The notes: a model not told the origin generated them from the letters alone. A DNA stretch of 64,000 bases from Clostridiales bacterium (GCA_011957885.1 BLMO01000158.1:1-64000), one strand, 5' to 3'. Positions 1 to 8,666 are shown, numbered from the stretch's first letter. Numbers and translations: made by a program.

Positions 1-480
1 TCCGCCGGTTTCGGAAATAATATATGTTACCGTTCCTATGCCGGCGGATTTGGCGGACTGGGACATGGAATTTGCGACAGTGAAGGCAGTCTCCTTAAAA
101 TAGAACGCGGAATTGTAACGGATATATCCATTTCAGGCATCAATCGAGGTACCCCCGGTTCCCCTGGAGAGCTGCATGGATTTTTTTCCTCCGGAAAAAC
201 CGGTACAGTAACCTGCAACACAGAATGCGGTGTTTTTGGAGTATTTTCCGACATCACTGATTTGCGGGATTCCGGCACACTTATTGAAATCGGTGGAAAA
301 GATAAAATCCATGACGGCGAAGCAATAATTCGATGCACACTGGATGACAATACAATTCAAGAATATACAGCACAGCTTTCCATTCCAAAGAACAGTGACT
401 CACAAACAAAGAACTTTACTATAAAAATAACCGATCCAAAGCTTTTGGAAAAAACGGGGGGGATTGTACAAGGAATGTGA
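1..480 (+). pseudogene. spoIVB: spoIVB, 5' part (SpoIVB S55 peptidase), interrupted by the mobile element; start lies outside the window
   Basis: Frame 1 is open from the window edge to a TGA at 478-480 and encodes 159 residues of the SpoIVB S55 serine peptidase domain. SpoIVB is made in the forespore, secreted into the intermembrane space, and triggers pro-sigma-K processing by the SpoIVFB protease (family knowledge). The GLGHGICD motif at residues 20-26 carries the catalytic His, and ITDPKLLEKTGG near residue 145 carries the catalytic Asp. That Asp is 15 residues before the expected Ser, the same spacing I recall for B. subtilis D363/S378. Reading stops right after GIVQGM, where the family continues SGSP. 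The missing part is at 50966-51097. As it stands the product lacks the nucleophile and should be inactive unless the element is excised. Confidence 0.93.
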
Positions 481-505
481 GTGAGTTATAATAAGGACAA
501 ACACA
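449..505 (+). other. Left attachment junction (attL), core TG at 476-477
   Basis: Host spoIVB sequence (GGAATG) runs into element sequence beginning TGAGTGAG. The inner arm AAGGACAAACAC starts at 493. The exact crossover is inferred from the reading frame of the rejoined gene and from the mirror symmetry with the right end. The host arm is the left half of a natural attB lying on the codons for Gly-Met-Ser. Confidence 0.8.
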
Positions 506-572
506 GGAAAGGCTGATAAATAGGGCGTTTCTGGTGGTTATCCTAATTCATTGACCAAGAATGGGAGACCGT

Positions 573-584
573 ATCTGCGCAGAT
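573..584. other. 12-bp perfect palindrome near the left end
   Basis: ATCTGCGCAGAT is a perfect palindrome within the 170-bp non-coding left end of the element. It could bind a dimeric regulator or an accessory recombination protein. No function can be read from the sequence alone. Confidence 0.3.
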
Positions 585-650
585 ATGAGAATGTAAGCGA
601 AAGGAGGAGCAGCTTCGGTAGTTACATATTTATAATTGAATACCTGTCAT

Positions 651-690
651 AAACGGCCAGATAGGAGTAGCTGACCTGTCTGGTCGTTTT
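651..690 (+). terminator. Terminator-like hairpin in the left end of the element
   Basis: Arms AAACGGCCAGA and TCTGGTCGTTT enclose a roughly 18-nt loop and are followed by a T-rich stretch. It lies downstream of the spoIVB fragment and could stop read-through from spoIVB into the element. No coding sequence was identified between 481 and 899. Confidence 0.6.
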
Positions 691-899
691 TATTATATCA
701 TGAAGTGATTTAAGAGTAAATAACTGGAAATACTTAGTAAATTAGTAAAAGGGTATGGCTTTCTCTGCCTTCCCCGCAGCATAACAGAGCGGCTTGCCGC
801 AAAGCAGTATAAATTTGAAGAATCGGACGCATAGAAAGTACGGTGCCGTTTTGACTTTGGAAGCCTTTTATACTTTTGAGAAAGGAGACGCAAACTATT

Positions 900-1369
900 A
901 TGAACCATTGTGATCTAAGTGCTGCCGAACAGCAGCATCGCGGGGATATTGCTGCACATACCCGCAAAATGATTCTTACGCAGCTTACTGTCGAGGATGA
1001 AGATGACACTTCCCTTATGACAAACTACCATAGCTATTATTTGCAGATTTCTTTTTCCAAGCTGCACCCGCTGATGGTTTTCTGCCTAGCGAAAGTGCTT
1101 GAAAGACCCAGCTCGGCGACGCACTGGCTGGATACCGAGATGAAGAAACTGTCCCTGTGAAATAGCAGTCAGACGCTATCCGGCCAGAACTGATTGCCAT
1201 TGGGCAGTCGATTGAGACGGAAAACAGAGTCAGCGTCGGATATAAGCGTCCGAATCCTGTCGCAGCCGTAAAAAGCGCAAAAAACCAACAGATAGCAAAA
1301 GAGCTGTATGTCGGGCAGACAAAAAATCCGGCATACAGCTCTTTTCATTCAAATCAAAATAAAATGTAA
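900..1369 (+). pseudogene. Decayed unidentified gene at the left end
   Basis: An AAAGGAG ribosome site precedes ATG 900, which opens an 86-codon frame ending at 1160. From about 1045 to 1369 a second frame reads on as plausible protein, for example LGDALAGYRDEE and PELIAIGQSIETEN, with two internal stops. It ends just beyond a strong hairpin at 1297-1345. The pattern suggests one gene broken by a frameshift and stop codons. I do not recognise the family. The alternative is a genuine 86-residue orphan protein at 900-1160. Confidence 0.3.
1297..1345 (+). terminator. Strong 14-bp stem terminator
   Basis: Perfect arms AAAAGAGCTGTATG (1297-1310) and CATACAGCTCTTTT (1332-1345). The run of A before and T after makes it able to act on both strands. 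It insulates the Fic gene promoter at 1438 from upstream transcription. Confidence 0.75.
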
Positions 1370-1437
1370 ATGAAAGGGAACATAATATGAGATAACGTAC
1401 AAAACAATAATAACATGATTTATTATCATCGGTTCAA

Positions 1438-1466
1438 TTGACAAATCGAAATAAAAGCGGTATAAT
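1438..1466 (+). promoter_or_regulatory. Consensus sigma-A promoter of the Fic gene
   Basis: TTGACA at 1438-1443 and TATAAT at 1461-1466, with a 17-bp spacer. Both hexamers are perfect. Transcription should start near 1473, about 28 nt before the ATG at 1501. Confidence 0.8.
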
Positions 1467-1500
1467 AAATGTGTTATTTCAACTTTGGAGGTGCTTTGAT

Positions 1501-2637
1501 ATGGCAAAAGCAGGAGTGCTTATCAGTAATTTAAGCGGAGAAGCAGAGTATAAATCCTTTCGTCCGTCAGCGCTGCCGCCGGAAATTGAGATGGATGCAG
1601 AAATGATTTCTGCCCTGACAGGAGCGACCAAGGCAATCGCCAGACTGGATACACTGTCTTCCTATATTCCGAATATGAACCTGTTTGTGTCCATGTATGT
1701 TCGCAAGGAAGCTTTGCTGTCCTCCCAGATTGAGGGTACGCAGGCAACACTGGAAGACGTGCTGGATCCCCTGATTGAAAAAAATGCCAATCAGAACGTA
1801 GCGGATGTTATGAATTATATCCAGGCAACGGAGTACGCTTTGAACCGGCTTGATACCCTGCCGCTCTGCAACCGTCTGATTAAGGAAACCCATGCCGTTT
1901 TGATGGCGGGTGTGAGAGGGCAGGAAAAAAGTCCCGGCGAATTCCGGATATCCCAGAACTGGATTGGCGCGGCGGGAAGCACACTGAAAACGGCACGATA
2001 TATCCCGCCATGTCCGGAAGATATGATCCAGGCAATGTCCGATCTGGAAAAATACATGAATGCAGAGGAGGATACACTGGATGTACTGATTCAGGCGGCG
2101 CTGATTCATTATCAGTTTGAGACCATTCATCCGTTCCTTGATGGGAATGGCCGTGTGGGACGTCTGATGATTACCCTGTTTCTGATGGAGAAAAAGCTTC
2201 TGCAGACGCCGGCTTTGTATATCTCATACTATTTGAAACAAAACAGAATTGAGTATTACGACCGGATGAGCGAGGTGCGCAGTAAAGATAATTATGAACA
2301 GTGGATCAAATTTTTCCTGCGTGCCGTAAAAGAATCGGCGGAGGATGCGTCAGATACCATACTGGAACTGTCGAAGCTCCATGCGAAGAATGCAGAAATC
2401 ATAAACGGCATGGGACGGGCAGCGAAGACGGGCATCCGGCTGTTTTCCTATCTGGAGCAAAACCCGATTATTGATATCCGGAAAACATCTGACGAACTCG
2501 GGCTGGCATACAGCACCGTATCTGCTACAGTGAACCGCTTTGTAGAATCGTCCATTCTGGTGCAGACTAATAATGCGAGCCGAAACAGAGTGTTTGCATA
2601 TATGGAATATCTGGACATTCTGCGGAAAGACACTTGA
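1501..2637 (+). CDS. Fic-family AMP-transferase (class II, N-terminal inhibitory motif)
   Basis: The 378-residue product carries the complete Fic motif HPFLDGNGRVGR at residues 210-221. The His is catalytic and the DGNGR loop binds the nucleotide phosphates. An N-terminal inhibitory motif S-x3-E-G (S74 to G79) marks a self-inhibited class II Fic protein. The family usually transfers AMP to a hydroxyl on a target protein. The last 80 residues look like a winged helix (STVSATVNRFVESS), typical of Fic proteins with a C-terminal HTH. I chose ATG 1501 over the upstream frame start because TGGAGGTG lies 8 nt before it and the promoter overlaps the longer frame. The target is unknown. No toxin-antitoxin partner gene is adjacent. 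Confidence 0.9.
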   Translation: MAKAGVLISNLSGEAEYKSFRPSALPPEIEMDAEMISALTGATKAIARLDTLSSYIPNMNLFVSMYVRKEALLSSQIEGTQATLEDVLDPLIEKNANQNVADVMNYIQATEYALNRLDTLPLCNRLIKETHAVLMAGVRGQEKSPGEFRISQNWIGAAGSTLKTARYIPPCPEDMIQAMSDLEKYMNAEEDTLDVLIQAALIHYQFETIHPFLDGNGRVGRLMITLFLMEKKLLQTPALYISYYLKQNRIEYYDRMSEVRSKDNYEQWIKFFLRAVKESAEDASDTILELSKLHAKNAEIINGMGRAAKTGIRLFSYLEQNPIIDIRKTSDELGLAYSTVSATVNRFVESSILVQTNNASRNRVFAYMEYLDILRKDT

Positions 2638-2699
2638 AAATCAAATATAATATGTTTCAGGGATTGTTTCAGGCAGTCCCTATTTTTTTGGAGATAACT

Positions 2700-2825
2700 A
2701 TGAAAACTAAATTTTCGAAACATATCCTGTGGATGTTGATTATGGCATGTATTTTATGCTTCTCTGTAATACCCGTTTTCGCACGACCGCAAGGGACAGA
2801 CGGAACGGAGCTGCAGGTTGCCTAG
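2700..2825 (+). pseudogene. Truncated secreted protein (signal peptide only)
   Basis: ATG 2700 follows a GGAG site and opens a 41-residue frame. It has a basic N-terminus, a hydrophobic stretch (LWMLIMACILCFSVIPVFA) and a plausible signal-peptidase site after FARP. It stops at TAG 2823-2825. A complete secreted protein would be far longer, so this is probably the 5' stump of an extracellular-protein gene whose body has been deleted. The next gene begins 32 bp later in another frame. Confidence 0.45.
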
Positions 2826-2857
2826 CCTGAGCAGCAAGGAAAATTATAAATTTTGAT

Positions 2858-3538
2858 ATGAATTATAATGGTGATTTTTATTATCAGGATATTCCCACGA
2901 CCACAGGCTGGGATGCAGCAAAATTATTAAGGCTAAAACCAGTAGACAAAGAACTGTATGACTTGAATTTGAAATACATTTTTCCGGTGGGTTATCATAA
3001 TGCAAATCTGTTTCTCTGTGATTGGGATACTTCGGATTATGGGGACTTGTGCTTTAACGATCTGTTTGAATGGCTATACAGATTGAAACACAATGATTAT
3101 GTTTATGCAAGGGACTATGCGCAAGAGGCTGAGCCCTATTACCATTGCTGTATTCCCTCAGATGTATTTGAAAATACAATACTTCCCTATTTTGATATTC
3201 CTCTGTCTGAGTTTAGGGAAAAAGCATTATATGATTCTACAAAGGACACATACCCCTGGCAGGAGCTTAACTGTTCCAACATTGTGTATTACCCAACGGT
3301 GATACCGGAAATCACAGAAGCAACGGAAAACAAAGACGGGTCAATAACATTGAAAGTGAATGTTATGTGCCTGGATAATAAAACAGACTGCCTTTTTACG
3401 CATGAGGTTATAGTAATGCCATCTGACAACGGCAGCTTCAAGTTTCTTGGAGGAGAAACCCAGGCGTTTATTGGCTATAATAGATTGTGGAATAATAGAA
3501 TGCCAATAAGGATGATGCTGAAAGAGCAACCTGTATAG
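2858..3538 (+). CDS. Unrecognised 226-residue protein, possibly the C-terminal body of an extracellular protein
   Basis: The product is acidic and rich in aromatic residues (DFYYQDIPTTTGWD, DWDTSDYGD), with a C-terminal stretch resembling a beta-rich domain (GSITLKVNVMCLDNK). It has no signal peptide or membrane segment. It directly follows a stray signal-peptide stump, so the two may be pieces of originally separate secreted or lipoprotein genes. It vaguely resembles uncharacterised clostridial lipoprotein domains (DUF6070-like), but I cannot confirm that by reading. A hairpin terminator follows at 3548-3574. The ribosome site (AAGGAAAA) is weak and distant, so expression is uncertain. Confidence 0.5.
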   Translation: MNYNGDFYYQDIPTTTGWDAAKLLRLKPVDKELYDLNLKYIFPVGYHNANLFLCDWDTSDYGDLCFNDLFEWLYRLKHNDYVYARDYAQEAEPYYHCCIPSDVFENTILPYFDIPLSEFREKALYDSTKDTYPWQELNCSNIVYYPTVIPEITEATENKDGSITLKVNVMCLDNKTDCLFTHEVIVMPSDNGSFKFLGGETQAFIGYNRLWNNRMPIRMMLKEQPV

Positions 3539-3547
3539 AGTATATCA

Positions 3548-3574
3548 GGCAGGAATCCGAAATGGATTTCCGCC
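3548..3574 (+). terminator. Hairpin terminator
   Basis: Imperfect arms GGCAGGAATCC and GGATTTCCGCC around a GAAAT loop, followed by a short TTTC. It separates the 2.9-kb gene from the sigma-factor operon. Confidence 0.55.
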
Positions 3575-3684
3575 TTTCGAAATTAATTCAAAAAATTTTA
3601 TGTGAGTATGTAACCGACAGGATATAAAATCCCACTTAAAGGGTGAGAGAGGTTATCTCTACACATGGAAGAAAGGAGGTTCCA

Positions 3685-4245
3685 ATGGAGGATCAAGAAA
3701 TCGTACAGCTATTTTGGGAGCGCAGCGAGGCGGCAATCAAGGAAACTGAAATAAAGTATGGTGCAAGACTCCACCAGCTTGCGATGAAAATATTAAACAG
3801 CCGTTTGGATGCGGAAGAAAGTGTGAATGATACATTCCTTGAAACATGGAATACCATTCCGCCGAAAAAGCCCGATTATTTCTTTGCCTATATCGCGAAG
3901 ATCTGCCGGTATCTTTCGTTCGGGAAACTGGACTGGAAGAATGCGAAAAAAAGAAGTGCCGAGCTGGTTGCGCTGACAAGCGAAATGGAGCTGTGCATTC
4001 CGGATCCTTCTTCTGAGATAGACGAAGACAGAACCGGTGAGGAGATCGGACAGCTTATAAACAAATTCCTTTCCAGTCTGACAGAGGAAAAGCGGCTGAT
4101 ATTCATGCGGCGCTATTGGTATACCGATTCTGTCCGCAGCATTTCGGAAAGGTACGGTATAGGCGAAAGCAAGGTGAAAACAACTTTGTTCCGTGCAAGA
4201 AATGAGTTGAAGGAATTTTTAAGGAAGGAGGGTGTAACCGTATGA
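3685..4245 (+). CDS. RNA polymerase sigma factor, sigma-70/ECF type
   Basis: This 186-residue protein has region 2 (about residues 20-90, LNSRLDAEESVNDTFLETWNTIPP) and region 4 (about 125-180, ISERYGIGESKVKTTLFRARNELKEFL). That is the usual size and layout of an extracytoplasmic-function sigma factor. ATG 3685 has an ideal GAAAGGAGG site. The longer frame from 3643 has none. The stop overlaps the next ATG as ATGA, so it is translationally coupled to a membrane-anchored partner that probably acts as anti-sigma factor. An ECF-like element (TGTAACC, near 3608) upstream suggests autoregulation, but this is weak. Confidence 0.85.
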   Translation: MEDQEIVQLFWERSEAAIKETEIKYGARLHQLAMKILNSRLDAEESVNDTFLETWNTIPPKKPDYFFAYIAKICRYLSFGKLDWKNAKKRSAELVALTSEMELCIPDPSSEIDEDRTGEEIGQLINKFLSSLTEEKRLIFMRRYWYTDSVRSISERYGIGESKVKTTLFRARNELKEFLRKEGVTV

Positions 4246-5063
4246 ATGGAAAAGATCTGATGGTTGGCATGAGCTTTGTCGATGAGAAGTTTATTCAAGA
4301 AGCCGAGACAAAACAGATAAAAAAATCCAGGCCATTCTTCGTAAGCAAATATATCGGTGTCGCTGCCTGTTTTGTGTTATTGATTGGTACGGTAATCGGA
4401 ATTTCCTTTTTGAAAGAAACTGCACCGCCAGTCACACAGACTCCTGGGCCAATTGAAATGGTGCCGGAGGAGTCTGACGCTTTTCTGCTGGATATGGATC
4501 TGATACACTATAACACCATCAACGGCATTGGCGAGAACGATGTCGGATATGACCCAGATGTATATGATGTGCGTAGCTGGAATGCGGCAGATATATCTGA
4601 GCATTACGGAAAAGAACTGCAGCCGGCATATGTTCCGCCCGGGTTAACAGCCTCATCGTATAATGAACATGCAGAACCAGTTTATACGAAGGATGGAGCG
4701 ATTGTATCCGACCTGATAACGTTGGGATTCTATACGGGCTACTATGAGGATGGCTCTCCGGAGCTGTTTAAGGAAACTGGCTATGTGAAAGGAATTTCCA
4801 TACAAGCAGTCAAAGTAGGAGAGCTTGCGACGTGTTTGTATCTGGAACCAGAAACAAACCGGCAGACAACGGATATCAGCGGAACAGATGTAACATTCGG
4901 AGTCCAGCACATATTAGGAAATGTCCCGGAACTCTATACTGCAGAGTTTCGATCGGGCGGAATCCGGTATTTGGTTGTGGGCTGGCAGATTCAGCAGGAA
5001 GAGGTATTAAAGGTGGTAGCTTCTATCATCAGAGGCGACGCCAATATATCCATAATCCAATAA
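4242..5063 (+). CDS. Membrane-anchored partner of the sigma factor (putative anti-sigma factor)
   Basis: The 273-residue product has a short cytoplasmic N-terminus, one membrane helix (about residues 38-54, GVAACFVLLIGTVIGISFL) and a roughly 215-residue extracellular domain. This is the topology of clostridial anti-sigma factors coupled to ECF sigma genes. Its start overlaps the sigma stop (ATGA). I see no zinc-binding ZAS motif, so the anti-sigma role is inferred from position and topology. The extracellular part presumably senses an envelope signal. The small lipoprotein gene 20 bp downstream is probably in the same operon. Confidence 0.65.
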   Translation: MNGKDLMVGMSFVDEKFIQEAETKQIKKSRPFFVSKYIGVAACFVLLIGTVIGISFLKETAPPVTQTPGPIEMVPEESDAFLLDMDLIHYNTINGIGENDVGYDPDVYDVRSWNAADISEHYGKELQPAYVPPGLTASSYNEHAEPVYTKDGAIVSDLITLGFYTGYYEDGSPELFKETGYVKGISIQAVKVGELATCLYLEPETNRQTTDISGTDVTFGVQHILGNVPELYTAEFRSGGIRYLVVGWQIQQEEVLKVVASIIRGDANISIIQ

Positions 5064-5083
5064 ATGAAACGGAGGAATCCAAC

Positions 5084-5503
5084 ATGAAAAAATTGTTACT
5101 TTGTGGTTTGGCCGCAGTCATGATTTTATCTTTTGCCGCCTGTGGAAACAATTCAGGAGATAAAAATGACGCTCAGAGTGGAAAACAGTCTCAGACCGGG
5201 ATGAAGCAGGGAGCACAAGAGCTTGTTCCGGAGTGGGTGGACGGTGAAACATACACGCCGCCCATCAGCGAGCCTGTTGATGACGGCGAGGATGTACGGA
5301 AGAATTCAGCTCCCGGCAATCAAACAGAGGATCCTGACCAGCACAAGGTGCAGGGGCATGGCGTTCATGAGCTTGTACCAGAATGGGTAGATGGTCAGGA
5401 ATACCCGCAGGGCGAAGACGAACCGGTGGATGATGGCGCAAATGCCCCGTCTGATGGGAACCAGAAAGAAGAGCCGAACCAGCATATCATTGCGCCTAAT
5501 TAA
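5084..5503 (+). CDS. Small lipoprotein with a duplicated ELVPEWVDG segment
   Basis: This 139-residue protein starts at ATG 5084 behind GGAGG. It has a lipoprotein signal (LLLCGLAAVMILSFAAC) followed by a highly polar, disordered mature part. That part contains two copies of a block built on ELVPEWVDG, each followed by a proline-rich stretch and EPVDDG. The duplication suggests a repeated ligand- or wall-binding unit. It closes the sigma and anti-sigma operon and could be part of the signal-sensing complex or a regulon output. The exact function is unknown. Confidence 0.7.
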   Translation: MKKLLLCGLAAVMILSFAACGNNSGDKNDAQSGKQSQTGMKQGAQELVPEWVDGETYTPPISEPVDDGEDVRKNSAPGNQTEDPDQHKVQGHGVHELVPEWVDGQEYPQGEDEPVDDGANAPSDGNQKEEPNQHIIAPN

Positions 5504-5548
5504 TCAGAAAGAGACTGCGCAGATCAAATTGATGTTGTGTCTATTACT

Positions 5549-5580
5549 AAGGCCAGAGGGGACGTTTCCCTTCTGGTCTT
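5549..5580 (+). terminator. Hairpin terminator after the sigma operon
   Basis: Arms AAGGCCAGAGGG and CCCTTCTGGTCTT form a stable hairpin, followed by TTATTTTC. Confidence 0.65.
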
Positions 5581-5602
5581 ACTTATTTTCAAAACTTTCC
5601 TC

Positions 5603-5652
5603 TTGACATTGGTGTATGAATTGGTTATAATGTACCTATACAAGCAATACAA
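5603..5652 (+). promoter_or_regulatory. Consensus promoter and likely operator of the GntR-ABC operon
   Basis: TTGACA (5603-5608), a 17-bp spacer and TATAAT (5626-5631) form a perfect sigma-A promoter. Just downstream, ATACAA occurs twice nine bases apart (5638-5643 and 5647-5652). Tandem repeats at the start site fit an operator for the YtrA-type repressor encoded next, so repression is likely relieved by a cell-wall antibiotic or other ligand (inference). Confidence 0.7.
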
Positions 5653-5677
5653 TTAGAACAATAAGAGGAGGCGCAGC

Positions 5678-6055
5678 GTGGAAATAATCATTAGCAGCAA
5701 TAAAGATCAGCCCATTTATGAGCAAATTACTTCGCAGATTAAGGCGAAGGTCATGAGCGGTGAGCTGCAAACTGGTGATTCCATTCCCTCCATGCGTGCA
5801 TTGGCGAAATCCATTCATGTAAGCGTTACATCCGTACAGAAGGCATATGAAGACCTGCAGCGGGATGGCTTCATCGAAACAACGGTGGGGCGAGGGAGCT
5901 TTATCACGGCAAACAACAAGGATTTCTATCAGGAGGAGCGGCAGAGGCAGATGGAAGAACATCTGCAGGAAGCGGCGGAAATTGCCCGAACCAGCGGCAT
6001 CTCGTTGGGGAAAACCATAGATTTGCTGACAATGTTCTATCAAGAGGAGGAATAG
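5678..6055 (+). CDS. GntR-family repressor, YtrA subfamily
   Basis: The 125-residue protein has a GntR winged helix at residues 10-75 (PIYEQITSQIKAKVMSGEL, SIPSMRALAKSIHVSVTSVQKAYEDL) and a short helical tail. That is the compact YtrA layout without a large effector domain. The start is GTG 5678 behind GAGGAGG. It is the first gene of a three-gene operon with an ABC ATPase and permease and abuts the ATPase start. YtrA-type genes in Firmicutes repress their own ABC operon and respond to cell-wall-active antibiotics (family knowledge). The overlapping promoter repeats fit autoregulation. Confidence 0.88.
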   Translation: MEIIISSNKDQPIYEQITSQIKAKVMSGELQTGDSIPSMRALAKSIHVSVTSVQKAYEDLQRDGFIETTVGRGSFITANNKDFYQEERQRQMEEHLQEAAEIARTSGISLGKTIDLLTMFYQEEE

Positions 6056-6919
6056 ATGATGGAAAACATTTTAGAAGTCAGAAACCTGACGAAACAATAT
6101 GCGGATTTTACACTGGATCATGTGACCTTTTCGATTCCGAAAGGGACGATTATGGGGCTGATCGGTGAAAACGGCGCCGGCAAGAGTACCACAATCAATG
6201 CTATTCTGGATCTGATTCATAAGGATGACGGAACTGTGACCTTCTGGGGGCAGGAGCTCTCCTCTGCAAAGCAGCTGAAGGAAGATATCGGCGTAGTATT
6301 TGATGGAATCAATTTCTACGAGACGCTGACAGCGGCCAAGGTGGGAAAAATCTCGCAGACAGCGTATAAGCAGTGGAATGACCGCCTGTATAGAGAATAT
6401 CTGAACCGTTTTCAGCTTCCTGTGGATAAAGAGATTAAGACTTTCTCCAAAGGGATGAAGATGAAACTCTGTATTGCGGTAGCGCTTTCCCATAAGCCGA
6501 AGCTGTTGATATTAGACGAGGCCACCAACGGTCTTGATCCGGTGATGCGGGATGATATACTGGATGTATTCCTGGAATTCGTACAGGACGAGGAGCATTC
6601 CATTCTGATTTCTTCGCATATCACCACTGACCTGGAGAAAGTTGCGGACTCTATTACGTTTATTCACCAAGGAAAAGTGCTGTTCTGCAAGGCAAAGGAT
6701 GAGCTCCTATACCAGTACGGCATAATCCGCTGCGGAGCTGCTGCCTTTGACGAAATTGAGAAATCGGAGATTCTTGCGTATCGGAAAGAAGATTACCAGC
6801 GGAACGTACTGGTAGCGGATAAAGAAAAAGCAAGGCGGAGGTATAAAAATGTCGTGGTGGATGACGCCGCTATTGACGATATTCTGCTTTTGTATGTGAA
6901 GGGAGAGAGAACAAAATGA
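6056..6919 (+). CDS. ABC transporter ATP-binding protein (YtrB-like)
   Basis: This 287-residue nucleotide-binding subunit has Walker A GENGAGKST at residues 37-45, a degenerate signature FSKGMKMK, and Walker B LLILDEATNGLDP. It starts directly after the regulator stop and overlaps the permease by ATGA, so the three genes form one operon. With the permease it forms a small exporter or antibiotic-removal pump of the ABC-2 class. The substrate is not shown by the sequence. Confidence 0.92.
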   Translation: MMENILEVRNLTKQYADFTLDHVTFSIPKGTIMGLIGENGAGKSTTINAILDLIHKDDGTVTFWGQELSSAKQLKEDIGVVFDGINFYETLTAAKVGKISQTAYKQWNDRLYREYLNRFQLPVDKEIKTFSKGMKMKLCIAVALSHKPKLLILDEATNGLDPVMRDDILDVFLEFVQDEEHSILISSHITTDLEKVADSITFIHQGKVLFCKAKDELLYQYGIIRCGAAAFDEIEKSEILAYRKEDYQRNVLVADKEKARRRYKNVVVDDAAIDDILLLYVKGERTK

Positions 6920-7563
6920 AAAGCTTGATTTTGAAAGACCTATATAATATCGGACATAACATGAAGTCTATGCTTTTGGTTCTGGTCATTTTGGCGGTCG
7001 GACTGATATCCTCTGCCGGTACAGAGAGCTATGTGGTTGCCAGCGGCGTGATCTGCGGAACGATGGTTATCACGACATTTTCCTTTGATAATATGTCCAA
7101 GTGGCCGCGATATGCCATGATTATGCCGGTGTCAAGAAAAGATCTGGTAGCCTCCAAGTTTATCGTTCTGCTGATTTTTGCGGTTGGCGGCGCTATTGCA
7201 GGCCTTGTGCTGGGGGCTGGCGGCGGCGTCCTGCTTCATAAACTCGTGCTGAATACAGAGGGAATCGTGACGCTTCTGCAGTTGAGCCTAATTGGTTTGC
7301 TGTATACGGCAATCTGTGGCAGTATTTCGATCCCCTTAGTGTTCAAATTCGGTGCAGAGCGGGCGCGTATGCTGATGTTTGCCTCGTTTATCGCTCCAAG
7401 CGCTATTTTCTACGGGATTTATAAGCTGCTGGTGGGAATGGGCATCGACTTAACGGAGGATATGATTCCGATGCTACTTTGTATCGCTCCGGTGATCGTC
7501 GTTATATGGGTTGCCGTGATGTTCAAACTAAGCTGTTATATCTTCTCAAAGCAGGAGCTATAA
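6916..7563 (+). CDS. ABC-2 type transporter permease
   Basis: The 215-residue product has about six hydrophobic segments (for example SMLLVLVILAVGLI, FIVLLIFAVGGAIAGLVLG, MIPMLLCIAPVIVVIWVAVMF). This is the size and topology of the ABC-2/DUF3169-like permeases paired with YtrB-type ATPases. Its start overlaps the ATPase stop by 4 nt. A hairpin at 7582-7622 follows. Confidence 0.85.
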   Translation: MKSLILKDLYNIGHNMKSMLLVLVILAVGLISSAGTESYVVASGVICGTMVITTFSFDNMSKWPRYAMIMPVSRKDLVASKFIVLLIFAVGGAIAGLVLGAGGGVLLHKLVLNTEGIVTLLQLSLIGLLYTAICGSISIPLVFKFGAERARMLMFASFIAPSAIFYGIYKLLVGMGIDLTEDMIPMLLCIAPVIVVIWVAVMFKLSCYIFSKQEL

Positions 7564-7581
7564 AAGAGGAATAGAGAAATT

Positions 7582-7622
7582 TAGCCCATCTGATGAAAGG
7601 AAAGCTATCATTAGATGGGCTT
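7582..7622 (+). terminator. Hairpin terminator after the GntR-ABC operon
   Basis: Arms AGCCCATCTGATGA and TCATTAGATGGGCT, nearly perfect, with a GA-rich loop. There is little T tract after it, so it may also stabilise the mRNA end. Confidence 0.55.
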
Positions 7623-7707
7623 GAAATGTTGAGCAGAGCAAATAAAAATCGGTTATAATAAGCTATTAAAACTATAGAGCGTTTATTTTGGGGAAAGGAG
7701 AATCGGG

Positions 7708-8040
7708 ATGAAGTTAAAAGACATAACGAACGGACCAGATTGGATGATATGGGTGGTGTTTGCTGTATTTGTCCTGATAACAATCCTTTTACTGACTGGA
7801 CATGGATCGAATCTAATAGCCGGTTATAATACAGCCAGCCAACAGAAGAGGGAAAAATATAACGAAAAGAAACTGTGCCGGGTTGTGGGAATGGGGATGC
7901 TGGTTATTACGCTTCTCATTTTGATTATGGCGATTGGCCAAAATACGCTTCCCGCTGCTATGGCGTATGTCTTCGGAGCAATTACTTTGCTTGACTGCGG
8001 TGTAATGATGATACTGGCAAATTCAATATGCAAAAAGTAA
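7708..8040 (+). CDS. Small membrane protein, DUF3784 family
   Basis: The 110-residue protein has three hydrophobic segments and the family pattern LLTGHGSNLIAGYNTAS followed by EKYNEKKLCRVVG. This is characteristic of DUF3784, small integral membrane proteins common in Clostridia and Bacilli with no known function. ATG 7708 has a GGAAAGGAG site. It stands alone between two hairpins. Confidence 0.8.
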   Translation: MKLKDITNGPDWMIWVVFAVFVLITILLLTGHGSNLIAGYNTASQQKREKYNEKKLCRVVGMGMLVITLLILIMAIGQNTLPAAMAYVFGAITLLDCGVMMILANSICKK

Positions 8041-8126
8041 AAAGAGAACGGTAGAGGCGAGCGACTTGTAATACAGTCTGTGAGGGATCATAACAAAGCA
8101 AGGGAAAAGTGAGGTGCTAAATTGAA

Positions 8127-8666
8127 ATGAAAAGATATATTGCGCTTTTGCGTGGTGTTAATATAAGCGGTAAAAATAAAGTCCCAATGGCGGAATTGAA
8201 GAAAGGCTTTGAAGAATTAGGCTTTGCGGAAGTCAGGACATATCTGAACAGCGGCAATGTGATTTTTTCAAGTGATGAAGGCAATATTGAGGGATTCACA
8301 AACCAGATTGAAACAATGATACAAAGGTTTTTTGGCTTTGACATTCCCGTTTTCGTCATATCAAAAGAGGCACTTGAGGATATTTTAGCCTATGCACCTG
8401 ATTGGTGGGGGAACGAAGATAAGGCAACCTATGACAATCTGATTTTCATTATCCCACCAACCACATTTGCTGATGTTTTTGGCGAGATTGGAGAACCGAA
8501 AGAAGAATTGGAAAAGATACAGGGCTACAAAGAGGCGGTATTCTGGTCCTTTAGCCGGAAGGATTACCGGAAAACAAATTGGTGGCCAAAGACTGCAAGC
8601 ACAAATATAAGTACCAAGCTGACGATCCGAACAGCAAATACTGTTCGGAAGATTGTTGGAATATAA
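8127..8666 (+). CDS. DUF1697 family protein
   Basis: The 179-residue product begins YIALLRGVNISGKNKVPM and continues with VRTYLNSGNVIFSS, the hallmark of the DUF1697 family, and ends with the usual TNWWPKTASTNISTKLTIRT segment. It is full length for the family. The biochemical role is unknown. It is a single cytoplasmic domain. The gene is 44 bp upstream of an RseP-like protease gene with its own ribosome site. Confidence 0.88.
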   Translation: MKRYIALLRGVNISGKNKVPMAELKKGFEELGFAEVRTYLNSGNVIFSSDEGNIEGFTNQIETMIQRFFGFDIPVFVISKEALEDILAYAPDWWGNEDKATYDNLIFIIPPTTFADVFGEIGEPKEELEKIQGYKEAVFWSFSRKDYRKTNWWPKTASTNISTKLTIRTANTVRKIVGI

